Source of the DNA: Bacteroidales bacterium
Lineage (GTDB): Bacteria; Bacteroidota; Bacteroidia; Bacteroidales; UBA932
Direction: 5' to 3'
DNA length: 8,443 bases
Assembly: GCA_017556665.1 (NCBI GenBank)
Contig: JAFYMJ010000337.1
Location: 1-8,443, forward strand
The notes beneath the pieces are model-generated. The model was not told the origin of the DNA and searched no databases. It worked only from the letters and a program-made list of their open reading frames with translations. Below, one piece after another: positions 1-6,986 of the stretch. Both the position numbers and the translations under genes were made by a program. Numbering within the stretch: position 1 is the first letter of the stretch; every line of letters begins with the position of its first letter.

Positions 1-1743
1 CAATCTTGCAAATACCTTGTTGTTACCCTCTTTAATTATGTCTGAGTATGCTGTTTGGATAGATTCGTAAGGATCTTGCAAAGTCTTGATTGCAGCATCT
101 GCACTATTGAATTTCTCCATAAGTTTCTCTAAAGAAGTTTTTGATTTAGGGAACTCCTCAATATTGTAATCCTCCAATTCAGCATATGATGCAGCGTATT
201 GGATTGCATCTTTAATGCCACCAATCTCATCTACAATTTTAATTCTTACACCATCAGCACCAGTCCACACTCTACCTTGTGCAATTCCGTCTACATAGTC
301 AACCTCAAGATTTCTTCCACCAGAAACCAATAGCATAAATTTGGTATAGATGGTTTCAACTTGGGTTTGCATAAACTCAACTTCTGCATTGTCCATAGGT
401 CTAATGCCACCAAACATATCAGAGTGTTTGTGAGTTTTAATTGCAGCAGTATTAATGTCAAGATGTTTTTTTAGGGCTTTACCGTAGTTCATTGCCATGC
501 TGAATACACCAATTGAACCTGTAATGGTATTTCTGTCTGCATAAATCTTTTCTGAATTTGCACTAATCCAGTATCCGCCAGATGCTGCATACTCACCCAT
601 ACTTACAACTACAGGCTTTTTAAGTCTTATGCGTTGGATTTCTTTGTTAAGAATTTCTGCCGCCTGAGCATCACCGCCAGGAGAACTTACTCTTAAAACA
701 ACAGCCTTAATTGTTGAGTCTGCCTCAATGTTGCGTAGCGCGTGATAGAATCTTTTTACAGACAGACCTTCATCTGCATCCATAGTAATTTCACCATCTG
801 CATAAACTACAGCAATTTTGTTGGTAGCTGTATAATTCTCAGTGTATGTAGCTTTTGCATATTTTGACAATGAAATGAAATTAAGATCCTTTTCTTTATC
901 AACAGATGATAATGTACATAGGTTCTCAATTAGTTCAGCTCTTGTAATGGCTTGGTCAACTATCTTTTCCTCAAGAAGAGCTTCTACGGTAGACAAACTC
1001 AAGTTATCTATAAGTTTATTGAACTTTGCTTTGTCAATGCCTCTGCTCTCAACAATGTCTGAGCTTATTGCATCCCAAATTGAATTAAGCATAACCTGAT
1101 TTTGCTCAAGATTCTCTTTGCTGATGTTTGATGCTATGAATTGCTCGGCTGCAGCTTTGAATTTGCCGTGTCTTATAAGTTGTACCTCTACTCCCAATTT
1201 CTCCAACAAGTCCTTAAAGAACATAATGTTTGAACCCAAACCAAACATTTGAACCATTCCCTCTGAATTGATGTAGATTTTGTCAGCTACACTGGAAATG
1301 TAATATGAACCTGTAGAGTAGTTGTCTGCATAAGCAATAATAGGTTTGCCTGATTCTCTGAATTTTACAAGGGCATTTCTAACCTCTTCCATTGCAGCCA
1401 TACCAATATTGAACTGATTGATATTAATATAGATGTACTCAATATTTGGGTCGGTGGCTGCATGCTCAATTGCATTAACAGCGTGCAAAACGCCCAAAGA
1501 AGATTCCGATGCACTAAAATTGAAGGATTGAAGACTTGCAAGTGGGTCAGTAGCATCTGTAGATTCAGTAACAGGAGTTGTAAAATCTATTCTTAATATT
1601 GAATTTGGATGTACTATAGTTGTTTCTTCTGCAGTTAAGGCACCTAGTGAACCAATTATGCCAATAAAGAAAAATCCACAAATGAATAAGGCAATAAAAG
1701 TGCCTATAATTGCGGCCAGTAATGTTTTTAAAAATCCTTTCAT
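1..1743 (-). CDS. sppA: Signal peptide peptidase SppA, 67K (protease IV) type; 3' end cut by window
   Basis: A membrane-bound serine protease that degrades cleaved signal peptides in the cytoplasmic membrane. The ATG at 1743 opens MKGFLKTLLAAIIG, followed by a single membrane segment at about residues 8-32. The frame then runs without a stop for 581 codons to base 1. Two tandem S49-type domains are visible, as in the long E. coli form (about 618 residues). The N-terminal half has GVEVQLIRHGKFKAAAEQF, with K196 (codon 1158-1156) matching the general-base lysine. The C-terminal half has GEYAASGGYWIS, with S388 (codon 582-580) matching the nucleophile. The conserved SSPGG turn (near residue 358) and the ITGSIGVF segment after the Ser motif are also present. 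The last visible residues, KVFARL, suggest only a few codons are missing. It is transcribed divergently from the metal operon. Both catalytic residues are intact, so it is probably active. Confidence 0.95.
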   Translation of the reverse strand, partial: MKGFLKTLLAAIIGTFIALFICGFFFIGIIGSLGALTAEETTIVHPNSILRIDFTTPVTESTDATDPLASLQSFNFSASESSLGVLHAVNAIEHAATDPNIEYIYININQFNIGMAAMEEVRNALVKFRESGKPIIAYADNYSTGSYYISSVADKIYINSEGMVQMFGLGSNIMFFKDLLEKLGVEVQLIRHGKFKAAAEQFIASNISKENLEQNQVMLNSIWDAISSDIVESRGIDKAKFNKLIDNLSLSTVEALLEEKIVDQAITRAELIENLCTLSSVDKEKDLNFISLSKYAKATYTENYTATNKIAVVYADGEITMDADEGLSVKRFYHALRNIEADSTIKAVVLRVSSPGGDAQAAEILNKEIQRIRLKKPVVVSMGEYAASGGYWISANSEKIYADRNTITGSIGVFSMAMNYGKALKKHLDINTAAIKTHKHSDMFGGIRPMDNAEVEFMQTQVETIYTKFMLLVSGGRNLEVDYVDGIAQGRVWTGADGVRIKIVDEIGGIKDAIQYAASYAELEDYNIEEFPKSKTSLEKLMEKFNSADAAIKTLQDPYESIQTAYSDIIKEGNNKVFARL

Positions 1744-1773
1744 AGTCTATTATCTCTTAGTTGTAAACATAGT

Positions 1774-1789
1774 ATATACAAATGTATAT
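1774..1789. repeat. 7-2-7 perfect palindrome, candidate operator
   Basis: ATATACA AA TGTATAT is a perfect inverted repeat with a two-base centre. It covers the whole sppA -7 box and lies about 30 bases upstream of the -7 box of the divergent metal operon. Its position would suit a dimeric repressor acting on sppA, or on both directions. The sequence is AT-rich in an AT-rich intergenic region, so chance is a real alternative. No regulator gene is present in the window. Confidence 0.3.
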
Positions 1790-1809
1790 CATAAATTTAG
1801 TTTTGGAAA
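1779..1809 (-). promoter_or_regulatory. Probable sppA promoter, Bacteroidota TAnnTTTG type
   Basis: Read on the minus strand, 1786-1779 is TACATTTG, a full match to the Bacteroidota -7 consensus TAnnTTTG. A half-matching -33 box, TTTC, lies at 1809-1806, with 19 bases between the boxes. Transcription would start near 1773-1772 and give a leader of about 30 bases before the ATG at 1743. No Shine-Dalgarno site is visible, which is normal in this phylum. The -7 match is strong and the -33 match weak. Confidence 0.5.
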
Positions 1810-1826
1810 ATTTTTTGTAATTTTGC
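1796..1826 (+). promoter_or_regulatory. Probable promoter of the Cys-rich protein/TonB receptor/HMA operon
   Basis: TAATTTTG at 1818-1825 matches the Bacteroidota -7 consensus TAnnTTTG exactly. The best -33 candidate at suitable spacing is TTTA at 1796-1799, 18 bases upstream, which is a weak match. Transcription would start at about 1830-1833. That is almost on top of the possible start codons (GTG 1830, ATG 1839, ATG 1842), so the mRNA would be leaderless or nearly so. Confidence 0.45.
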
Positions 1827-1838
1827 GGCGTGAAAAAT

Positions 1839-2249
1839 ATGATGGTAAAAATACTTTCGGTGCTTGTAGTGGCTGTATATGTTGTATCCACAATGGGATT
1901 CAACATACATCACTGTAGTGTAAGCGGAACGTCTGACGTTACGTTTATGTATATAGAGGACCATGCCTCACATTCACATAATCATTCAACTGATACAGAT
2001 TGTTGCTGTTATAAAAGCAGTTGTTGTTCAAATACAATAATCATATTGACAGAGGATCAGTCTGTAGATTCAAATGAACTTGTTCCCGCTGTATCTGTGG
2101 TAGATATACCTGCTCAGTCTCAAGTATGTGGCAATAATTACAATTGTTCACTTAGCCGGGATTTGTTCAATCTTCTTTTGTATGACAGTGGCTCAGACCC
2201 TTTTTCTGGGGAGCCTATCTTTGTAAATAACCAGACATTCAGAGTCTAG
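1839..2249 (+). CDS. Small exported Cys/His-rich protein (HYC_CC_PP-like), putative metal-handling
   Basis: A 136-residue protein from the ATG at 1839. An in-frame GTG at 1830 would give 139 residues, but it lies at or upstream of the predicted transcription start, so I prefer 1839. An N-terminal hydrophobic segment (MMVKILSVLVVAVYVVSTMG) looks like a signal peptide or anchor. It is followed at once by NIHHC, then a His cluster HASHSHNH, then CCCYKSSCC, and two more Cys (C100 and C106 in GTG numbering). Small proteins with an H-x-C motif after the signal and a later Cys pair occur in Bacteroidota next to this kind of TonB receptor and are named HYC_CC_PP. Here the tyrosine is His and I see no PP motif. 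The receptor gene follows 88 bases downstream. A periplasmic metal-binding or sensing role is inferred from the ligand clusters and neighbours. Confidence 0.72.
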   Translation: MMVKILSVLVVAVYVVSTMGFNIHHCSVSGTSDVTFMYIEDHASHSHNHSTDTDCCCYKSSCCSNTIIILTEDQSVDSNELVPAVSVVDIPAQSQVCGNNYNCSLSRDLFNLLLYDSGSDPFSGEPIFVNNQTFRV

Positions 2250-2337
2250 CTGTAAATTTCTGTTTCTTTAGGTGATTGCTGTGCAGTTGCCTGTAACTGG
2301 TTATATTCTATTTATACGTTGAAAAACAAATTTACAT

Positions 2338-4710
2338 ATGAGAAAAATATTAGCATTATTATTGGTGAGTTTTACTTTTACATCTATTGCTGTTGCACAG
2401 CAAATTAAAGGTAAGGTAAATTTTATTGAGGCTACTGGAGAAAAGGTACCTGCATCATTTGCCAATGTATGGTGGATGGAGGGAAAGGAGGCTGCCGAAA
2501 CAGATATAGATGGTAACTTCTCTTTTAAGAAAATAAAAGGTGAAGATATAACTCTTATAGCAACATTTATTGGCTATACAAGAGATACTATTGTTGTGGC
2601 AAGAGGTGGCCAGACTTTGGTAGATGCCACTGCACTTGTATTTAACCTGAAAAGTGAGAATGAACTTGAAAGTCTTGTTGTAACAGGCAAACAGGAGGGT
2701 AACTATCTTTCCAAGACTGCTCAGATTAAGACAGAGGTAATTACTGCTGCGGGATTGTGTAAGATGGCGTGCTGCTCTCTTGCAGAGAGCTTTGAGACAT
2801 CTGCCAGTGTGAGTGTTGGTTACTCCGATGCTGTAACTGGTGCAAAGCAGATTAAACTGCTTGGTTTGTCGGGAAGCTACACACAAATGTTGGATGAGAA
2901 CAAACCTATTATGAGAGGTCTTGCTTCTCCTTTTGGACTATCTTATATCCCTGGACAATGGTTGGAGAGCATTCAGATTGCAAAAGGTCCTTCATCTGTA
3001 ATTAATGGACTGGAGGCTATGACTGGCCAGATAAATATGGAGCATAGAAAACCAACAGCAGAGAATCCTTTGTTTGTAAATCTATTTATGAACTCAAACC
3101 TTAGACTTGAGGCTAATGTGGCATCTTCAATTCAAATAAATGACCATTGGAGTACAGTTTTGCAGGGACATGTTTCTGGTGAGACACAAAAACACGATGC
3201 AAATAAGGATGGCTTTAGAGATGATCCAACAACCAGACAATTTAATATAGACAACAGATGGTTGTATTTTGTTCAGGATGGTGTTCAAATAAGATTTGGC
3301 TTCAAATATTTGGATGACAAGAGAATTGGAGGTATGATGGAGTATGAAGAGGGGATGAACAAGAGAAATATCTTTAGCAGTAACAGCAATCCAAATTTAT
3401 TGGGTGATGCGTTCGCAAATAATATCTGGGGTAATGAGATTCACAATAACGGAGCAAGCGGATTCTTTAAATTAGGTATCCCTATTGGTCCCGACGGAGA
3501 TAAGAATGTAGCATTTGTAGGAGATTTCTCATACTATAAAATGAAGTCGAGCTATGGCCTTAAAGACTTTAACGGCAAGCAGTATATGGGCTTCTTTAAT
3601 GCTATGTTCCAACATAATATAAACGATAACCACAGATATACTGTTGGACTTAGCGGAAGATACGATGATATACAGAGAGCTCTTACCCAGTGGGATATAA
3701 ACATAAATAACACCAATACTCTTACATACGATTTGTCATCAAGAGACAAGGTTATTGGTGCGTATGGTGAGTATACATATACTTTGGATGAGAAATTCTC
3801 ATTGGTTGCAGGTATAAGGGCAGATTACAGTTCAAGATCTGGTTGGCAGATTGCACCAAGAGCAAATATCAAATACTCATTTACAGAGAATACTATTTTA
3901 AGACTTAATGCAGGAAGAGGTTACAGGAATCCTAATCCAATTGTAGATAACTTAGGAGTGCTTTCTTCTTCAAGAATTGTAAATATAGACCAGGATGCTA
4001 TGGAGGTTGAGGATGCATGGTCGTTTGGAGGTAATTTTACACAGTATTTTAGAATCGGAGAGAATAAAAGCAACTATATAAGTTTTGACTATTTCAGAAC
4101 ATCTTTTAACAGCCAGATTGTATTTGACTGGAACAGCGGATGGAACGGTAACTCACAATATGGTACTGTTGAGATTTATAATGTTAAAGATGCTGGAAAG
4201 TCAAATAACCGTTCATTTACAGATACATATCAGTTAGATTTGTCGGTTGAGCCATTTGAGAGATTTACTGCTATTGCAACCTTTAGATACAATAATGCAA
4301 AAGTAACCATGAAGGAGCAAGGGCTTGTAGACAATCCATTGGTAAGCAAATACAAAGGGGTGTTGAATTTGCAGTATGCAACAAGAATGAACAAGTGGAC
4401 TTTTGATTTTACTGCACAATTGAATGGTCCAAGTGCTTTGCCTGAGTTTATGTCTAAATTGGATGATCCTTTCTATGCCGGTAAGACACAAAGTGAGATC
4501 TACCCAATGCTGTATTTCCAGATAACAAAGAAATTCAGATTGTTGGATGTATATGCAGGTGTTGAGAATATAACAAATTACAAACAGGAGAACCCTATAA
4601 TTGATGCTCAAAACCCATACAGCTCACAATTTAATGCTTCAATGGTTTGGGGTCCTCTTATGGGTAGAATGTTCTATGTTGGAATGAGATTGACTTTGTG
4701 GAAAAAATAA
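2338..4710 (+). CDS. TonB-dependent outer-membrane receptor, probable heavy-metal (copper?) receptor
   Basis: A 790-residue outer-membrane beta-barrel transporter energised by TonB. The signal peptide is residues 1-20 (ends SIAVA, then QQ). Residues about 22-105 form a carboxypeptidase-regulatory-like beta-sandwich typical of Bacteroidota receptors. ELESLVVTG near residue 110 is the usual entry to the plug, which runs to about GLEAMTGQINMEHRKP. The rest is barrel, rich in alternating aromatic and polar strands, ending GMRLTLWKK. The plug contains LCKMACCSLAESFETSASV, with C141, C145 and C146. This Cys cluster is unusual in a plug and could hold a soft metal. The downstream HMA gene and the upstream Cys-rich gene support metal uptake. 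I saw no SusD partner adjacent, so a glycan receptor is less likely. The substrate is inferred; the receptor class is secure. Confidence 0.93.
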   Translation: MRKILALLLVSFTFTSIAVAQQIKGKVNFIEATGEKVPASFANVWWMEGKEAAETDIDGNFSFKKIKGEDITLIATFIGYTRDTIVVARGGQTLVDATALVFNLKSENELESLVVTGKQEGNYLSKTAQIKTEVITAAGLCKMACCSLAESFETSASVSVGYSDAVTGAKQIKLLGLSGSYTQMLDENKPIMRGLASPFGLSYIPGQWLESIQIAKGPSSVINGLEAMTGQINMEHRKPTAENPLFVNLFMNSNLRLEANVASSIQINDHWSTVLQGHVSGETQKHDANKDGFRDDPTTRQFNIDNRWLYFVQDGVQIRFGFKYLDDKRIGGMMEYEEGMNKRNIFSSNSNPNLLGDAFANNIWGNEIHNNGASGFFKLGIPIGPDGDKNVAFVGDFSYYKMKSSYGLKDFNGKQYMGFFNAMFQHNINDNHRYTVGLSGRYDDIQRALTQWDININNTNTLTYDLSSRDKVIGAYGEYTYTLDEKFSLVAGIRADYSSRSGWQIAPRANIKYSFTENTILRLNAGRGYRNPNPIVDNLGVLSSSRIVNIDQDAMEVEDAWSFGGNFTQYFRIGENKSNYISFDYFRTSFNSQIVFDWNSGWNGNSQYGTVEIYNVKDAGKSNNRSFTDTYQLDLSVEPFERFTAIATFRYNNAKVTMKEQGLVDNPLVSKYKGVLNLQYATRMNKWTFDFTAQLNGPSALPEFMSKLDDPFYAGKTQSEIYPMLYFQITKKFRLLDVYAGVENITNYKQENPIIDAQNPYSSQFNASMVWGPLMGRMFYVGMRLTLWKK

Positions 4711-4733
4711 TAACTTTATAAATGCATAATAAA

Positions 4734-5057
4734 ATGAAAACAATTAAATTACTTGTAGCAATGGTTGTTATGGTAGCAGCTTTTGCGTTAAATGCCAATG
4801 CTCAAAATAAAAAAGAGAAAGTAAAAAAAGAGGCTGAGGTTACATTTGTTGTAGATTTACACTGTGCAGATTGTCAAAAGAAAGTAGAGGCTGCATTGCC
4901 TTATGTTAAGGGTGTTAAAGATATGAAGGTTTCACTAGAGGGTGGTACAATCTGGCTTAAGTATGATCCTAACAAAACCAGCAAACAAGTTTTGGCAAAT
5001 GAGCTGCTTAAGATGGGTTATGCGGCTACAGAGAAAAAAGTGGCTGAACAAAAATAA
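4734..5057 (+). CDS. Exported heavy-metal-associated (HMA) domain protein
   Basis: A 107-residue protein from the ATG at 4734. The ATG at 4722 would add MHNK, but MKTIKLLVAM starts a normal signal peptide (cleavage after ANA, about residue 23), so 4734 is preferred. After a Lys-rich linker, residues about 35-100 form one ferredoxin-like HMA domain. VVDLHCADCQKKVEAAL supplies the CxxC pair C44 and C47, and it continues through VKGVKDMKVSLEGG to LLKMGYAA. The usual Met two residues before the first Cys is replaced by Leu-His. HMA domains of this form bind Cu(I) or similar soft metals. With a signal peptide it would act in the periplasm, perhaps passing metal to or from the receptor, whose stop codon is 23 bases upstream. 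The close spacing indicates one transcript. The 3' end faces the insertion sequence. Confidence 0.88.
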   Translation: MKTIKLLVAMVVMVAAFALNANAQNKKEKVKKEAEVTFVVDLHCADCQKKVEAALPYVKGVKDMKVSLEGGTIWLKYDPNKTSKQVLANELLKMGYAATEKKVAEQK

Positions 5058-5068
5058 TCTTATAGTAA

Positions 5069-5141
5069 ATTAAACAAAAAAGAGGCTGACTAAAAAGTCA
5101 ATATGACTGATTAGTCAGTCTCTTTTCTATATATATGGTTA
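5069..5141. repeat. Left terminal inverted repeat of the insertion sequence
   Basis: Pairs with 7114-7176 as a diverged inverted repeat. Shared blocks, in order from the outside, are ATTAAACAAAA, GACTAAaAAGT (right copy GACTAAtAAGT), the inner arm containing TTAGTC, and the CTC-TTTC-TATATATATGG tract. The left copy has about nine extra bases in the hairpin loop. The hma stop codon at 5055-5057 lies just outside, so no host gene is interrupted on this side. Confidence 0.6.
5078..5126. terminator. Strong bidirectional terminator-like hairpin at the left end
   Basis: Arms 5078-5093 and 5111-5126 pair over 16 positions, with 15 Watson-Crick pairs and one G-T. The loop contains a second perfect 5-bp hairpin, AGTCA ATA TGACT (5096-5108). 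The stem has A on the left and T on the right, so it can terminate transcripts in both directions. It would end the receptor/HMA operon and shield the transposase from read-through. Whether the outer arm is original host terminator or insertion-sequence DNA is unresolved. Confidence 0.75.
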
Positions 5142-5145
5142 CACC

Positions 5146-5303
5146 GGGAGAATAGTAGTGATTGCGGAGGACTCCGTTCGCTTCGCTCACTCCGGACCCT
5201 CCCAACGTTTCCTGCGTGGTCTTCGACCACTTGTCTCCGTCGGGCCCCTCCCGCTGCCCGTGTCCGCGGGTGGACACGCCTCCGCAATCACTACCATCCT
5301 CCC
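5146..5303. repeat. Left GC-rich structured element with 25-base closing stem
   Basis: Arms 5146-5170 and 5279-5303 are inverted repeats matching at 23 of 25 positions. They enclose GC-rich DNA that contains CCCTCCCA (5197-5204), the hairpin GTGGTC-TTC-GACCAC (5216-5230), the 13-mer CGGGCCCCTCCCG (5241-5253) and the hairpin CGTGTCC-GCGGGT-GGACACG (5259-5278). Read inward from the end of the insertion sequence, the same order recurs in the right element. Open frames through this stretch are low-complexity and Pro/Arg/Ser-rich and are not credible genes. It could act as structured RNA, as DNA hairpins bound by transposase, or as an insulator. The function is unknown. Confidence 0.7.
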
Positions 5304-5326
5304 TCTTGAATATATGGCATAAAAAT

Positions 5327-5361
5327 ATAGCTATTCTTTTGATAGTCAAAGGAATAGCTAT
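5327..5361. terminator. Long hairpin directly upstream of the transposase promoter
   Basis: Arms 5327-5342 and 5346-5361 pair over 16 positions (15 Watson-Crick, one T-G) around the 3-base loop TAG. The right arm runs into the -33 box of the transposase promoter. It can block read-through from outside the element, or occlude the promoter if extruded. An insulating role is common in insertion sequences but is inferred here. Confidence 0.55.
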
Positions 5362-5391
5362 TGTTAATATCAAGGAGTTTTATTATATTTG
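5361..5391 (+). promoter_or_regulatory. Transposase promoter, Bacteroidota type
   Basis: TTG at 5361-5363, 20 bases of spacer, then TATATTTG at 5384-5391, which matches TAnnTTTG fully. Transcription would start near 5397, leaving a leader of about 33 bases before the ATG at 5430. This argues against the longer frame opening at TTG 5361, because that codon is the -33 box itself. Confidence 0.65.
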
Positions 5392-5429
5392 AAGTGCGAA
5401 ATCAAAATAAAACCTTAACTCCGACTGAC

Positions 5430-6986
5430 ATGGCAAAGGTAGTATATAAATCTTACAATCAGAACGATAATCTTCTTTTTCCTCACTGTATCGGTGACTT
5501 TGTCCCTGAAAATGACCCAGTACGCGTCTTGGATGCCATAGTTGAGCATCTGGATATCAGTGCAATCGAAGCTACATATAAAGGTGGCGGTGCTAGCAGC
5601 TTTGCGCCTCGCATGCTGCTGAAGGTTATCCTCTATGCATATCTGCAGAACATCCACTCAGGACGCAAGATGGAGGCTTTGCTCAAGCGCGATGTCAACT
5701 TCATGTGGCTGAGCGGCATGCAGCGACCTGACTTCAACACGATCAACCTGTTCAGAAAGAACCGTCTGGCGGATGTGATAGATGATATCTTCACTCAGGT
5801 CGTACAGATGCTTGTTGATGCCAGGTTCGTCAGCCTTGAAGTTCAGTATATCGACGGCACCAAGATAGAGGCCAATGCCAACAAGTACACGTTTGTATGG
5901 AAGAAGGCTACCAAAACGAATCAGGACAAGCTGGATCTTAAGGTGAAGTCAATCCTTCGCGAAGCGGAAAGAGTGCTCAATATGGAGCTCAAGGACGAGT
6001 CTGACAATGTGATGACAGCGGAGGAGATGCAGAAACGCACTGATGACATCCTTGCTCAGATGGATGAGAAAGGCACCAGTGACAAGAAGTTACGCAAGGA
6101 AGTGGCCAAGGTGAAGGAAGAGTCTGTTCCGAAGATGAAGGAATACGAGGAGAAGCTTGAGATTGTCGGAGAACGCGGCAGCTACAGCAAGACAGACAAG
6201 AATGCTACGTTCATGAGAATGAAGGAGGATGCGATGAACAACGGTCAGACCAAGCCGGGATACAATGTCCAGATTGCCACAGAGAATCAGTTCATCACTA
6301 ACTACGGGTTATACCATCAGGCCAATGACCAGGGAACAATGATACCGTTCCTTGAATCGTTTGCAGGGCGTTACGGCATGCAGAGTTCTACAGTCTGCGC
6401 CGACTCTGGTTATGGCAGCGAGATGAACTATGAATATATGGTATCCAATCAGATAACTCCTTTTGTCAAGTATAACATGTTCCACGCAGAGATGAAGCGC
6501 AAGAGAAGAAAAAACGCCTTCCTCATCGAGAACATGTTCTATAACAAGGAGTTAGACTTCTATGTATGCCCTATGGGACAACATCTTGAGTTTGTAAAAC
6601 AAATCAAAGAGAAATCAGAGCTGGGATATGAGTCGACGAAGAGCGTATATCGTGCGAAAGACTGCTCTAGATGTCCTTTGAGAAGCATGTGCTATAAAGG
6701 AAAATACAATGCGAGAATCATTGAGGTGAACCATCGCAACAATGAGCTCCGTGCTATGGCCAGAGAACTGCTGACAAGTGACGAAGGACTGATGCATAGA
6801 AGCAGAAGACCGATCGAGCCGGAAGCCGTGTTCGGACAGATCAAATATAATAATCACTTCAAGAGGTTCAGCTATAGAGGTAAGCGACTTGTAAATGCAG
6901 AGTTCGCTGCCATAGCTGTCGCTCATAATATCAGAAAGATGATAGCAAAAGGCTATTGTGTATGCTCTGAAGTGGCGGTAGGGTAA
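5430..6986 (+). CDS. IS1182-family-type DDE transposase
   Basis: Catalyses cut-and-paste movement of the surrounding insertion sequence. It has 518 residues from the ATG at 5430 (MAKVVYKSYNQNDNLLFP), within the usual range for the family. The N-terminal DUF772-like DNA-binding region includes FVPENDPVRVLDAIVEHLD and SFAPRMLLKVILYAYLQNI. The likely catalytic triad is D142 (YIDGTKIEANANKY), D325 (CADSGYGSEMNYEY) and E465 (IEPEAVFGQIK). A long charged, probably coiled-coil insertion separates the first two (about residues 165-255). A Cys cluster lies between D325 and E465: C-P in FYVCPMG, then CSRCPLRSMC, as in DDE_Tnp_1_6-type proteins. No frameshift or stop is seen. The last six sense codons and the stop lie inside the left arm of the downstream structured element. 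Confidence 0.93.
   Translation: MAKVVYKSYNQNDNLLFPHCIGDFVPENDPVRVLDAIVEHLDISAIEATYKGGGASSFAPRMLLKVILYAYLQNIHSGRKMEALLKRDVNFMWLSGMQRPDFNTINLFRKNRLADVIDDIFTQVVQMLVDARFVSLEVQYIDGTKIEANANKYTFVWKKATKTNQDKLDLKVKSILREAERVLNMELKDESDNVMTAEEMQKRTDDILAQMDEKGTSDKKLRKEVAKVKEESVPKMKEYEEKLEIVGERGSYSKTDKNATFMRMKEDAMNNGQTKPGYNVQIATENQFITNYGLYHQANDQGTMIPFLESFAGRYGMQSSTVCADSGYGSEMNYEYMVSNQITPFVKYNMFHAEMKRKRRKNAFLIENMFYNKELDFYVCPMGQHLEFVKQIKEKSELGYESTKSVYRAKDCSRCPLRSMCYKGKYNARIIEVNHRNNELRAMARELLTSDEGLMHRSRRPIEPEAVFGQIKYNNHFKRFSYRGKRLVNAEFAAIAVAHNIRKMIAKGYCVCSEVAVG

Noticed and set aside
842..1099. Plus-strand frame of 85 codons
   Set aside because: It is antisense to sppA, whose minus-strand translation is continuous and clearly homologous to known proteases.
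2250..2337. Separate promoter or attenuator between the Cys-rich gene and the receptor gene
   Set aside because: There is only a weak 5-bp hairpin (CAGTT/AACTG near 2284-2299) and a partial -7 match (TACGTTG near 2315) with poor spacing. This is not enough to call a feature.
2338..4710. The TonB receptor as the SusC partner of the SusD-like protein at 8050
   Set aside because: They are on opposite strands, separated by four other genes including the insertion sequence, and the receptor's neighbours point to metals instead.
5098..5392. Overlapping open frames on both strands (5162-5392 plus, 5098-5373 minus)
   Set aside because: They run through the GC-rich inverted-repeat element and the hairpin upstream of the transposase promoter. 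Their translations are Pro/Arg/Ser-rich or low-complexity with no recognisable domain.
5361..5429. Longer transposase start at TTG 5361
   Set aside because: That TTG is the -33 element of the promoter, and the extra 23 residues do not look like a transposase N-terminus. ATG 5430 opens the conserved region.
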